Shown here: in pieces, positions 39,564-48,171 of the stretch
How positions within the stretch are numbered: the first letter of the stretch is position 1
How the letters are laid out: every line of letters begins with the position of its first letter
Virus record (IMG/VR): IMGVR_UViG_3300017917_003053
Location: 1 to 64,000 of that record
DNA length: 64,000 bases
Direction: 5' to 3' (one strand)
Origin: a virus
The notes under the pieces: model-generated
The model's input: the letters and a program-made list of their open reading frames with translations, nothing else
What the model was told of the DNA's origin: nothing
Database searches by the model: none
Made by a program: the position numbers and the translations under genes

Positions 39564-40042
39564 CAGAAAAAATAATTACATTACACGGTGACACAAAAGT
39601 AACTAAAGAATATGATTTTGTACCTGTTTATAAAATCAAATTTGGACATTCTTCTGTAGGAGGTAGAGGCGTATTTGCCACAGATAATATTGAAGAAGGT
39701 GAATTAATTGAAAGATGTCCCTTAGTACCTTTAGAACATCGTTCCAGATACCAAGCAGATCCATCAATATGGAGATACTGTTATACAAAACCCATGTGCG
39801 ATTGTTCTGAATGTAAAAACCATGGATTTATGTTTTATATGGTTTTAGGACACGGCATGATTTATAATCATCAAGATAATCATAATGCAGATATGAAGTT
39901 TCATCATAAAGATTTATATGTTGATATTATTGCTAATCGTCCAATAGCAAAAGATCAAGAAATTTTTGTTACATATGGCGATAAATACTTCAAGAATAAA
40001 GAAAAAGTTGTTGTAGAAAAAGAAAATATCTCCAATGAATAA
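39560..40042 (+). CDS. SET-domain methyltransferase
   Basis: A 160-residue protein with the SET signature blocks: GRGVFATDNIEEGELIE (residues 35-51), CDCSEC, YNHQDNHNAD (near residues 102-111, the N-H motif that binds SAM and substrate) and TYGDKYF (about 138-144). SET proteins methylate lysines. In phages, candidates are host ribosomal, nucleoid or RNA-polymerase proteins, or own virion proteins; this is inference. SET domains are eukaryote-type and rare in phages, though known. Confidence 0.85.
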   Translation: MTEKIITLHGDTKVTKEYDFVPVYKIKFGHSSVGGRGVFATDNIEEGELIERCPLVPLEHRSRYQADPSIWRYCYTKPMCDCSECKNHGFMFYMVLGHGMIYNHQDNHNADMKFHHKDLYVDIIANRPIAKDQEIFVTYGDKYFKNKEKVVVEKENISNE

Positions 40043-40739
40043 TCTCTCGATAGGAATAACGTTTACAGCGTTTAGAAGATTAGACTATCTGAAACAAACG
40101 GTTGAGGCTTTACACAGAAGTTTTAAATATTGTAATATATATTTACCAATTCTATTTTCTATAGATTATTATGATGATTCCATACTAAACTATGTACAAA
40201 ATATAGATTGGTCAGATATAACCTTATCTGTTAATAATCCCAGTGTTGGTTGTAATAAAAATACAAAACTCGCCATCTCTATGGGCTTAAATGAATATGA
40301 TGCCATTATTCATTTAGAAGATGATACAGTACCATCAAAAGATTGTATTAGGTTTTTTGTTGATAATATACATAGATATTATTCAGACGAAGACATTTTA
40401 TGTGTAGGAGGATACAATAAAACCTTAGAGCCAAATACGACCTTACTTGATCAGGTTACTAAAAACATAGGATTTACATGTTGGGGTTGTGCCTTTTGGA
40501 AACACAAAAGTCAAATTTTATTAGACAATTGGATTCCTGCTATGAATAGAGAAAATAATTCTATGTCATGGGATTCTCATTTAAATGAAAATGTTTTTTT
40601 AGCCAAAAAATTATATCAAATTCGCCCACTGATATCTCGTATACAGAATATTGGGGCAGAAGATGGTACTTGGGTTCCTAATGCGGTATTTCATCAGAAC
40701 AGTCATCATACCCCGTATACTTCGGATGACATATTATGA
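40035..40739 (+). CDS. Glycosyltransferase (GT-A)
   Basis: A 234-residue protein: GITFTAFRRLDYLKQTVEAL, SIDYYDD, the nucleotide and metal region IIHLEDDTVPSKDC (HLEDD in place of DxD) and GGYNKTL, plus TCWGCAFWKHK later. It lacks membrane segments. It resembles GT-A glycosyltransferases such as families 2 or 13. ATGA-type coupling to both neighbours suggests one operon with the cupin and HAD/nucleotidyltransferase genes. Confidence 0.75.
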   Translation: MNNLSIGITFTAFRRLDYLKQTVEALHRSFKYCNIYLPILFSIDYYDDSILNYVQNIDWSDITLSVNNPSVGCNKNTKLAISMGLNEYDAIIHLEDDTVPSKDCIRFFVDNIHRYYSDEDILCVGGYNKTLEPNTTLLDQVTKNIGFTCWGCAFWKHKSQILLDNWIPAMNRENNSMSWDSHLNENVFLAKKLYQIRPLISRIQNIGAEDGTWVPNAVFHQNSHHTPYTSDDIL

Positions 40740-41056
40740 AACTATTTCATCTGAAAAATTTTATAGGCGGTTGGGTTGTTGGTAATTTTGATCCATCAAT
40801 TATTAAAACAGATCAATTTGAAGTTGCTATCAAACATTATAAAGAAGGTCAACTTGAACAGAGACACTTGCATAAACTTGCAGAAGAAATTACTATCATT
40901 GTGAGTGGTAAAGTAAGAATGAACTCTGTTATGTATACTTCTGGAGATATAGTCTTTATAGATAAAGATGAATCAACCGATTTTGAAGTTTTACAAGACA
41001 CAATAACATGTGTAATTAAAATACCGTCCATTTTAAATGATAAATACATAATATGA
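40736..41056 (+). CDS. Cupin-like protein
   Basis: A 106-residue single-domain cupin: HLKNFIGG start, then HYKEGQLEQRHLHKLAEEITIIVSGK (cupin motif 1, with HxH and E), GDIVFIDKDES (motif 2 region). Sugar isomerases and epimerases of nucleotide-sugar pathways often have this fold. Its place between glycosyltransferase and nucleotidyltransferase genes makes a sugar-handling role plausible. Confidence 0.65.
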   Translation: MKLFHLKNFIGGWVVGNFDPSIIKTDQFEVAIKHYKEGQLEQRHLHKLAEEITIIVSGKVRMNSVMYTSGDIVFIDKDESTDFEVLQDTITCVIKIPSILNDKYII

Positions 41057-42420
41057 ATACAAAATTAATTATTTTTGATATGGATGGAGTTTTGGTTGAT
41101 ATTAAAGATATACATTTCCATACGTTGAACGAAGCCTTATTGTCTGTCAATGAAAAATATGTGATTAGTTACGATGAACATCTTTCTACTTTTGATGGAC
41201 TAAAAACCATAGATAAGCTTAAAATTTTGACAGAATCTAAAGGGTTGCCCATAGAATATCACAACCATATTTGGAATATTAAACAGCAAAAAACTATATC
41301 ATATCTCAAAAAATTAGAATGTAATCCTAAGATTTTTGATACATTAAAGAAACTCAAACAACTAGGATTAACAATAGCCGTAGCATCAAATTCTATCAGA
41401 GAAACAGTCAAACATGTTTTAGTATCCACTAAATATATTGAACATATAGATTTTTTCTTATCAAATGAAGATGTGAAAAATGCTAAACCAAACTCTGAGA
41501 TATATTTGCAATGTATGATTAAAGCAGGTGTGTCTCCCAAAGAAACTATTATATTTGAAGATTCTCCTCTTGGTATTAAAGCGGCACAAAACACAGGAGC
41601 AGAAGTAATTATGGTTAAAAATACTAAAGATATTAACGAAAATATTTTTGACAAAATTAATAAAACACATACTCCTCAGAATAATAGCAAGTGGCTCAAT
41701 AAGAAACTAAATATTGTTATACCTATGGCTGGTGCTGGCTCTCGTTTTGAACAGGCTGGGTATACTTTTCCAAAACCATTAATTGATGTTAATGGCGAGC
41801 CTATGATAAAAGTTGTAGTAGATAATCTTAATATTGATGCAACTTATACTTTTATAGTACAAAAATCTCACTATGAGAAGTATAATCTGTATCATATGTT
41901 AAATTTAATAACTCCAAAATGCAATATCATTCCTATTGATGGAATCACAGAGGGTGCGGCATGTACAGTATTGTTGGCCAAAAAGTTTATTGATAATGAT
42001 AATCCTTTGCTGTTAGCAAATTCTGATCAGTTTATAGAATGGAATAGTCATGACTTTATGTACACTGTAGAAAATTCTACAACAGATGGAACTATTTTAA
42101 CATTTAAATCAACTCATCCCAAATGGTCTTTTGCTAAATTAGACAGTAATGGTTTTGTTGCTGAAGTAGCAGAAAAAAAACCAATATCAGATATCGCCAC
42201 TGTAGGTATTTATTATTGGACGAAAGGATCAGATTTTGTGAAGTATGCAGAACAGATGATACAAAACAATATCAGAGTAAACAATGAATTTTATGTTTGT
42301 CCAGTATATAATGAAGCCATAGCAGATGGTAAAAAAATCAGAACATATAATATCAATAATATGTATGGTTTAGGTACTCCAGAAGATTTATCTATATTTT
42401 TAAAATCACATGGTAGATAG
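41053..42420 (+). CDS. HAD phosphatase / sugar nucleotidyltransferase fusion
   Basis: A 455-residue two-domain protein. Residues 1-205 are a HAD phosphatase of the beta-phosphoglucomutase type: DMDGVLVD (nucleophile Asp9), AVASNS, NAKPNSEIY (Lys) and FEDSPLGIKAA. Residues 215-455 are a nucleotide-sugar pyrophosphorylase: IVIPMAGAGSRFEQAGYTFPKPLID (NTP-binding loop) and LLLANSDQFIEW (metal Asp). Such enzymes make XDP-sugars from sugar phosphates. The fusion links dephosphorylation or isomerisation with activation of a sugar. Confidence 0.85.
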   Translation: MNTKLIIFDMDGVLVDIKDIHFHTLNEALLSVNEKYVISYDEHLSTFDGLKTIDKLKILTESKGLPIEYHNHIWNIKQQKTISYLKKLECNPKIFDTLKKLKQLGLTIAVASNSIRETVKHVLVSTKYIEHIDFFLSNEDVKNAKPNSEIYLQCMIKAGVSPKETIIFEDSPLGIKAAQNTGAEVIMVKNTKDINENIFDKINKTHTPQNNSKWLNKKLNIVIPMAGAGSRFEQAGYTFPKPLIDVNGEPMIKVVVDNLNIDATYTFIVQKSHYEKYNLYHMLNLITPKCNIIPIDGITEGAACTVLLAKKFIDNDNPLLLANSDQFIEWNSHDFMYTVENSTTDGTILTFKSTHPKWSFAKLDSNGFVAEVAEKKPISDIATVGIYYWTKGSDFVKYAEQMIQNNIRVNNEFYVCPVYNEAIADGKKIRTYNINNMYGLGTPEDLSIFLKSHGR

Positions 42421-42421
42421 T

Positions 42422-43030
42422 ATGAAAAAAATTATATTTGATGTTGGTGCTAATCATGGAATTGATAGCATACCAAGAGCACAAGAGGATATAGAAAATA
42501 CAATTGTATATGCCTTTGAGCCAACTCCATTTTTGATAGATGTGCTTAAACATAAAGCATCATCTTTATCAAACTATATTATTGTAGAAAAGGCAGTATC
42601 AGATTTTAATGGAACGGCTAAATTCAATGTTGCTGGAAATGATGATTGGGGATGTAGTTCATTACTAGAATTTTCTGAACAATCTTTTGTTCAATGGCCA
42701 GGAAGGACAGACTTTAGTGTTACAGATATTATAGAAGTAGAAGTAATAAGATTAGATAATTTTATTTCTCAACATAATATATCTCAAATAGATTATTTAC
42801 ATATTGATACGCAAGGGTCTGATCTAAAGGTATTGCATGGATTGGGCCAGTATATTGATTTAGTAAAAGAAGGTTTGATGGAAGCCGCATACAAGAAGGA
42901 CATTCTATATAAAAATCAGAATACTGTAGAAGATTCAGTGGAATTTTTAAAACAGCATGGATTCTCTATTACCGCAATTACCTCAAATGATATATTTAAT
43001 AATGAAGCTAATATAAGGTTCGTAAGATGA
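42422..43030 (+). CDS. FkbM-family methyltransferase
   Basis: A 202-residue protein with the FkbM layout: IIFDVGANHGIDS (SAM loop), VYAFEPTPFLIDVL, EKAVSDFNGTAKF, IEVEVIRLDNFI and DYLHIDTQGSDLKVLHG. These methylate hydroxyls of sugars and polyketides. It sits between the HAD/nucleotidyltransferase and glycosyltransferase genes, which fits sugar O-methylation. ATG 42422 follows the previous stop; an in-frame ATG at 42410 is also possible. Confidence 0.85.
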   Translation: MKKIIFDVGANHGIDSIPRAQEDIENTIVYAFEPTPFLIDVLKHKASSLSNYIIVEKAVSDFNGTAKFNVAGNDDWGCSSLLEFSEQSFVQWPGRTDFSVTDIIEVEVIRLDNFISQHNISQIDYLHIDTQGSDLKVLHGLGQYIDLVKEGLMEAAYKKDILYKNQNTVEDSVEFLKQHGFSITAITSNDIFNNEANIRFVR

Positions 43031-43779
43031 GAATTGCTCTTTGTCTGTCTGGTCATTTAAGAACATATAACTCTTCAATGGTTCATCAGTCATTTATAGA
43101 TTTTAAAAATTATTTATCCCGATTTGGCTCTATTGATATTTTTATAGCATCATGGAATCGACAAAATACAAAAAATAGTTGGTCTGCATCTCATAATTTG
43201 AATGATGTAAACACTGCTGATTGTATAGTAGACAGTACTCTGATCCAAAAACACTATGAAACAGAGAATGTTTGGTTGTATAATTATGATTACTATGATG
43301 ACATTAATTATAGTCCTTTAAAATACTACTATTTTACTAATAAAGAATATATTTGGGATAGTAGAGGGATTAATAATGAGATTATACATTCTACGAAAAT
43401 GTTTTACTTGATATATCAATGTAATCTCAAAAAGATGCAATATGAGTATAATAATAAATTTAAATATGATTGTGTTTTTAGAATTAGACCAGATCATGCT
43501 TTTGATATGAGCCAATGCCAACAGATTAATCTAGAGAATATTAAATCTGATAGATTATATATTCCTAAACATAATGATAGATTTGCTTATGGATCATCTG
43601 ATATAATGAACAAATATTCATACTCAATACATCATATGTCTCACTTTTTTCAGCAAGGAATATTTGGAGATCCTGAAACTATACAAAAATCCTGTATAGA
43701 ATCTGTGATTAATCCGGATCATATAGTATACATACCTATGTGCGGAGTGTTGGTATCAGATACAGGATATATAAGATAA
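43027..43779 (+). CDS. Glycosyltransferase-like protein, member 1 of a pair
   Basis: A 250-residue protein with ALCLSGHLRTY at the start and YDCVFRIRPDHAFD in the middle, the position of the donor-site acidic residues. The protein at 43800 has the same layout (ILYSGLP ... ILIRHRLDVTVD), so the two look like a tandem family. They resemble polysaccharide-biosynthesis proteins without assigned activity. ATGA-coupled to the FkbM gene. Confidence 0.6.
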   Translation: MRIALCLSGHLRTYNSSMVHQSFIDFKNYLSRFGSIDIFIASWNRQNTKNSWSASHNLNDVNTADCIVDSTLIQKHYETENVWLYNYDYYDDINYSPLKYYYFTNKEYIWDSRGINNEIIHSTKMFYLIYQCNLKKMQYEYNNKFKYDCVFRIRPDHAFDMSQCQQINLENIKSDRLYIPKHNDRFAYGSSDIMNKYSYSIHHMSHFFQQGIFGDPETIQKSCIESVINPDHIVYIPMCGVLVSDTGYIR

Positions 43780-43799
43780 TATCAAAGTAAGATATAATA

Positions 43800-44456
43800 A
43801 TGAAAATAGCCATACTGTATTCTGGATTGCCTATTTGTAATGAATCAATACTTCTGTCTCACAAAAAATATATCTGGGATCTATATGATACCGATTTATA
43901 CTTATCAACATATTCCCAAAGTGCTTTTGACCAAGATATAATTGATCAACTGTGCAATTTTACATCTTTTAAAACGATACACATAGAAAATTTTGATACT
44001 GTCTATGCGAATTGTTTATCTTCCATTGAACAAAATATACACATCAAAAAAGATGAAACAAAAACTATTAACACTCTGTCTATGTTTTATAAAATTAGTA
44101 GTTGTTTTTCTTTAGTCCCTGACTCTTATGATATCTTAATAAGACATAGACTTGATGTAACAGTAGACGAACCTCTTACTTTATACAATAACGACGGGGT
44201 TAATGTACCACGCGGAGGAGATCATCATGGAGGATTGCTTGACTTATTTGCCTTTGGTTCATATACTTCTATGAGCGTATATTGCCGATTGTTCAATCAT
44301 TTGCATCACTATATTCATAATTTGTCTTGCGTTTTTCATCCAGAAAGTTTATTGCGTTTTCACTGTAACTATCACCAATTACCAATTCACAGGTTTAATT
44401 ACAACCTCTATCTTAGAGGACAACTTTTTAATACCACAGCACCATGTGTAGAATAA
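43800..44456 (+). CDS. Glycosyltransferase-like protein, member 2 of a pair
   Basis: A 218-residue protein paralogous in layout to the previous one: IAILYSGLPICNESI, LYLSTYSQ and ILIRHRLDVTVDE (compare FRIRPDHAFD), then GSYTSMSVYCRLF. It has no signal peptide. The 20-base gap before it holds no promoter. Donor and acceptor unknown. Confidence 0.55.
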   Translation: MKIAILYSGLPICNESILLSHKKYIWDLYDTDLYLSTYSQSAFDQDIIDQLCNFTSFKTIHIENFDTVYANCLSSIEQNIHIKKDETKTINTLSMFYKISSCFSLVPDSYDILIRHRLDVTVDEPLTLYNNDGVNVPRGGDHHGGLLDLFAFGSYTSMSVYCRLFNHLHHYIHNLSCVFHPESLLRFHCNYHQLPIHRFNYNLYLRGQLFNTTAPCVE

Positions 44457-44457
44457 T

Positions 44458-45576
44458 ATGCAAAAAATAATTAATGAAATTAAACTAGATTTTGATGACG
44501 TTCTAATACGACCTAAAAGATCAACTCTTAACAGTAGATCAGAGGTTGATTTAACAAGAGAGTTTAAATTCAAATACTCTCCGAGAAAATTATCAGCCGT
44601 ACCAATCATGGTGGCTAATATGGATACTGTTGGAACTTTTGCTATGGCAAAATCATTAGTCAAGCAAAATGCTATCACATGCTTACACAAGCACTATTTA
44701 CCATATGAATATATTGAATTCTATAGTGATCCAAATATTCCTAATAAAGATTTAGTTTTTTATTCGATAGGCACTGGACAAAAAGATCTAGAAAAACTCT
44801 CTTACGTTCACAACCATCTTACAGAAGGTAAGCATTGTCCAGGACCAAATATATGCTTAGATATTGCAAATGGATATACTGAACAATTTGTTAAAACAGC
44901 AGCAAGTATAAGAAAATTATTTCCAGATTCTATATTAATGGCTGGAAATGTTGTTACTCCAGAAATGACAGAGGAATTGATCATTCATGGTAAAGTTGAT
45001 ATAGTCAAGGTTGGTATAGGTTCGGGTAGTGTGTGTACCACTCGTTTAAAAACTGGCGTGGGATACCCTCAATTGAGTGCTGTGATGGAGTGTGCTGATG
45101 CTGCCCACGGTCTTGGTGGACATATTTGTTCTGATGGTGGTTGCAAAGTAGTTGGAGATATTTGCAAAGCATTTGGTGGTAATACAGACTTTGTAATGTT
45201 GGGCAGTATGTTTGCTGGTGCTGATGAGTGCGAAGGAGAATGGAAATATGAATATCGTACCAGTATGGGATTTTGGCAACCTTTAGACCCGGAACACGAA
45301 TTTGAATGTGAGAAAAGAAAAGTATCATTACAATATTATGGTATGAGTAGTGAAAACGCTATGAATAAACACCATAATGGAGTAGCAAGATATAGAACAG
45401 CAGAAGGTAAATGTACAACTGTTTCATATAAAGGAACCGCTGAAAGTATCATTCAAGATATTTATGGCGGTTTAAGAAGCTCATGTACATACATTGGAGC
45501 AACAAAAATCAAAGATTTCGGTAAAAAAACAACATTTATACAAGTCAACAATACCCATAATAAATTATATGAATAA
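44458..45576 (+). CDS. guaC: GMP reductase
   Basis: A 372-residue IMPDH/GMPR-family TIM-barrel enzyme. Typical blocks: KLDFDDVLIRPKRS, PIMVANMDTVGTFAMA, HKHYL, KVGIGSGSVCTTR (catalytic Cys in the GSxCTTR loop), CSDGGCKVVGDICKAFGG, FVMLGSMFAG and QYYGMSSENAM. GuaC converts GMP to IMP with NADPH. In a phage it would recycle host guanine nucleotides to purine pools. Its place within the sugar cluster could instead mean it serves GDP/GMP balance. Length fits GuaC. Confidence 0.9.
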   Translation: MQKIINEIKLDFDDVLIRPKRSTLNSRSEVDLTREFKFKYSPRKLSAVPIMVANMDTVGTFAMAKSLVKQNAITCLHKHYLPYEYIEFYSDPNIPNKDLVFYSIGTGQKDLEKLSYVHNHLTEGKHCPGPNICLDIANGYTEQFVKTAASIRKLFPDSILMAGNVVTPEMTEELIIHGKVDIVKVGIGSGSVCTTRLKTGVGYPQLSAVMECADAAHGLGGHICSDGGCKVVGDICKAFGGNTDFVMLGSMFAGADECEGEWKYEYRTSMGFWQPLDPEHEFECEKRKVSLQYYGMSSENAMNKHHNGVARYRTAEGKCTTVSYKGTAESIIQDIYGGLRSSCTYIGATKIKDFGKKTTFIQVNNTHNKLYE

Positions 45577-46657
45577 ATCTATACTAATTAATAGTCCTAT
45601 CGGATATACTGGTTACGGAGTAGTTGGATGGAATATATGCAAAGAATTATATTCTAGACCAGATGTAGATCTTACTGTGTTTCCTATCACAACTCAAAGA
45701 TTTACAAATATGCCCAAACTAGATAGCGAAGAAGAAGACCAAATACTGTCTAGTATGATGCACAAGAGTTTTGATCCCAAAGGAGCGTGTGTTAGGATTT
45801 GGCATCAATTTGATTTAGCAGAAAGGATCGGCACAGGGAAATATATTGCTTTCCCATTTTTTGAATTAGATACATTTAATCCTAGGGAGTTGTTACACCT
45901 TAAGGTTCCTGATCATTTTGTAGTTGCGTCTAATTGGGCTAAGAATATATTAATTTCTAACAATGTTAATACTCCTATAGACGTTGTACCATTGGGGGTT
46001 AATACAGAAATATTCGATCATAAATTATGCAAAGATAAAAACGATGATGACCCATATATATTTATGGTTGGAGGTAAGTGGGAAATTAGAAAAGCTTATG
46101 ATGTATTATTGGATGTATTTACTAAAGCATTTACTAAAGATGACAATGTTGAATTATGGATAGCAGCATCTTCTGATAAAACATGTTTTTCAGAAAAAGA
46201 ATTGACAGATTGGCATAATTATTATTTAACATCTACTTTAAAAGAAAAAATTACTATTATCCCAAGAGTAAAAACTCAAAAGGATGTTGCTGAGAAAATG
46301 GCAAAAGCAGACTGTGGTATATTTTTATCCAGAGCAGAAGGTTGGAATCTGGAATTGTTAGAGATGATGAGTATGGGTAAACCAATTATCACAACTAATT
46401 ATTCCGCACATACAGAATTTTGCAATAGTCAGAATTCTTCGCTGATAGAAATTACAGAGACAGAACCAGCATTTGACGGAAAATGGTTTTTTGGTAATGG
46501 AAATTGGGCTAAGTTAGGCAAAGATCAAATAGAACAAGCCGTACAGTATATGAGAAGTATGTATAAGGAAAGAAAAAGAACCAATCCAGAAGGTATTAAA
46601 ACTGGTCAAGTGTTCTCTTGGAAGAATTCGGTTGATCAACTCTTAAAGTGTATATAA
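45569..46657 (+). CDS. Glycosyltransferase family 4-like (GT-B)
   Basis: A 362-residue GT-B enzyme. The N-terminal domain begins NSPIGYTGYGVVGWNICKEL, and the C-terminal domain has DVVPLGVNTEIF, FMVGGKWEIRKAYDVLLD, the GT4 core IFLSRAEGWNLELLEMMSMGKPIITT (E-x7-E type donor site). No transmembrane helix. ATG 45569 overlaps the guaC stop; the longer frame from 45494 runs inside guaC. Last gene of the sugar cluster. Confidence 0.85.
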   Translation: MNKSILINSPIGYTGYGVVGWNICKELYSRPDVDLTVFPITTQRFTNMPKLDSEEEDQILSSMMHKSFDPKGACVRIWHQFDLAERIGTGKYIAFPFFELDTFNPRELLHLKVPDHFVVASNWAKNILISNNVNTPIDVVPLGVNTEIFDHKLCKDKNDDDPYIFMVGGKWEIRKAYDVLLDVFTKAFTKDDNVELWIAASSDKTCFSEKELTDWHNYYLTSTLKEKITIIPRVKTQKDVAEKMAKADCGIFLSRAEGWNLELLEMMSMGKPIITTNYSAHTEFCNSQNSSLIEITETEPAFDGKWFFGNGNWAKLGKDQIEQAVQYMRSMYKERKRTNPEGIKTGQVFSWKNSVDQLLKCI

Positions 46658-46675
46658 AGATTAAGGAGATACTAT

Positions 46676-47188
46676 ATGCCAATTCCTAGCCCAGAATCAA
46701 ATGAAGATAAGAAAAAGTTTGTTTCTCGCTGTATGAGCAGCGAAGTAATGAAAAAGGACTACCCAGATACTGCTCAAAGAGTTGCTATTTGCTTGGGACA
46801 AACTAAAAAAAATAAATCTTCATTAATAGAAGAAGTACATGATGAGTTATTTGCTAAAAATTGCTCATGGGATGATGAGTGGGATGAATTTGTTTGGGAA
46901 ATTGAAGCATCGGAAATTTATGATGAAGAGGGCAAGGTTATAGCCGCAGAAAAAGAAGGCAGAAAAGTTACTCTCAATAAACCTTTTCGCACTCCTGATG
47001 GGCCAAAAAAGTTTAGTGTTTATGTCAAGAATGAGAAGGGTAATGTAGTCAAAGTCAATTTTGGCGATCCCAATATGAAAATAAAGAAAAATATTCCAGA
47101 ACGTCGAAAAAGTTTTAGGGCCAGACATAATTGTGACAATCCCGGCCCTAAGTGGAAGGCTCGCTACTGGGCTTGTAAAGCATGGTGA
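46676..47188 (+). CDS. Phage protein with basic C-terminal motif
   Basis: A 170-residue protein. Its first 40 residues (MPIPSPESNEDKKKFVSRCM and on to AICLG) and its last 60 (KFSVYVKNEKGNVVKVNFGD, then RARHNCDNPGPKWKARYWAC) are motifs I know from conserved phage structural-region proteins, sometimes near prohead protease or capsid genes. The middle is acidic. Function unassigned. AAGGAG gives a strong start. Confidence 0.65.
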   Translation: MPIPSPESNEDKKKFVSRCMSSEVMKKDYPDTAQRVAICLGQTKKNKSSLIEEVHDELFAKNCSWDDEWDEFVWEIEASEIYDEEGKVIAAEKEGRKVTLNKPFRTPDGPKKFSVYVKNEKGNVVKVNFGDPNMKIKKNIPERRKSFRARHNCDNPGPKWKARYWACKAW

Positions 47189-47192
47189 AATT

Positions 47193-47732
47193 ATGAAAAA
47201 AATAGAAGAATTACTCAAAGAACAAGAAAGTCATCCTATGCAAACGTCTGCACAAAGTATAGAAAATTATTCTAGTCCTAATATAGTAGATTTATTAAAA
47301 CAGTCATTAAATATACACTGGCAACAAACTACTGCTCTTTCTGCACAGGCTGTTCATCTTGACAGATGGGGTTATAAAAAATTAGCTGCCATAATTAAAG
47401 AAGATGCTTTACAAGAGCATGAACACGCAATGATTAATTTATCTAGATTAGAATTTTTTGATGCAGATTATCAACCATTAATAGTTTCTCCTCCAACTTG
47501 GAGCCGTCATGATATGGTTGCTATGATAAAATATAATCTAGATTCTGTAAGAGAAGCAGCATCAGCAGAAAAAGCAACCATCTTGGCAGCAAGATCTGCG
47601 GGAGATGAAATTACAGCAAATATTATGATTCCATTACTACAGGGTAGTGAAGATGGTATTGCTCTTTATGAAGGATTCTTAAAGCTAATTGACCAAATGG
47701 GTATTGACAACTTCTTAACATTACAAGTTTAA
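47193..47732 (+). CDS. Ferritin-like four-helix protein
   Basis: A 179-residue protein with ferritin/bacterioferritin spacing: LNIHWQQTTALSAQAVHLDRWG in helix A, the metal-ligand run KEDALQEHEHAMINL in helix B, and later LDSVREAASAEKATI and EDGIALYEGFLKLI helices. The ExxH pairs could hold two irons. It may store or detoxify iron, or serve as a virion/decoration protein on this fold. ATG 47193 is chosen because the longer frame overlaps the previous gene. Confidence 0.7.
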   Translation: MKKIEELLKEQESHPMQTSAQSIENYSSPNIVDLLKQSLNIHWQQTTALSAQAVHLDRWGYKKLAAIIKEDALQEHEHAMINLSRLEFFDADYQPLIVSPPTWSRHDMVAMIKYNLDSVREAASAEKATILAARSAGDEITANIMIPLLQGSEDGIALYEGFLKLIDQMGIDNFLTLQV

Positions 47733-47735
47733 CTC

Positions 47736-48167
47736 ATGTTTAGATCAAGAGCAGAAGAAATATTAGACAAAGTACAAAATAATATAGAGTGTCCTCCAGC
47801 GACACAAGATATTAGTCTAAACTTATCTAATAGAAAAATTTGTGTAGATAAAGCAAACTATGGACCAGCAAATCCTAATATAGATAATCTAGATTTTTGG
47901 AAGAAGAAAGCGGAATTATTTAAAACATCGGTACAAGAAGCACAAACTATGAGATGCAAAAATTGTGCTGCTTTTGTTATTAAAGATAAAATGCGTCAAT
48001 GTATTGAAAAAGGTATTGCTTCTCAATCTATTAAAGAAGAAGATATAGCAAAAGAAATTGTAGACGAAGCTAATCTAGGATACTGTGAATTATTTGACTT
48101 TAAATGTGCTGGTGATCGTACTTGTGATGCTTGGATAACTGGTGGCCCTCTATCTAATCAAAGGTGA
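47736..48167 (+). CDS. Cys-rich phage protein
   Basis: A 143-residue protein with CKNCAAF at about residues 70-76, then a single Cys, and a C-terminal GYCELFDFKCAGDRTCDAWI. Seven cysteines in all, in a layout known to me from phage structural-region proteins of unknown function. It may bind zinc or an iron-sulfur cluster. It is in line with the ferritin-like gene. Confidence 0.6.
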   Translation: MFRSRAEEILDKVQNNIECPPATQDISLNLSNRKICVDKANYGPANPNIDNLDFWKKKAELFKTSVQEAQTMRCKNCAAFVIKDKMRQCIEKGIASQSIKEEDIAKEIVDEANLGYCELFDFKCAGDRTCDAWITGGPLSNQR

Positions 48168-48171
48168 TATT

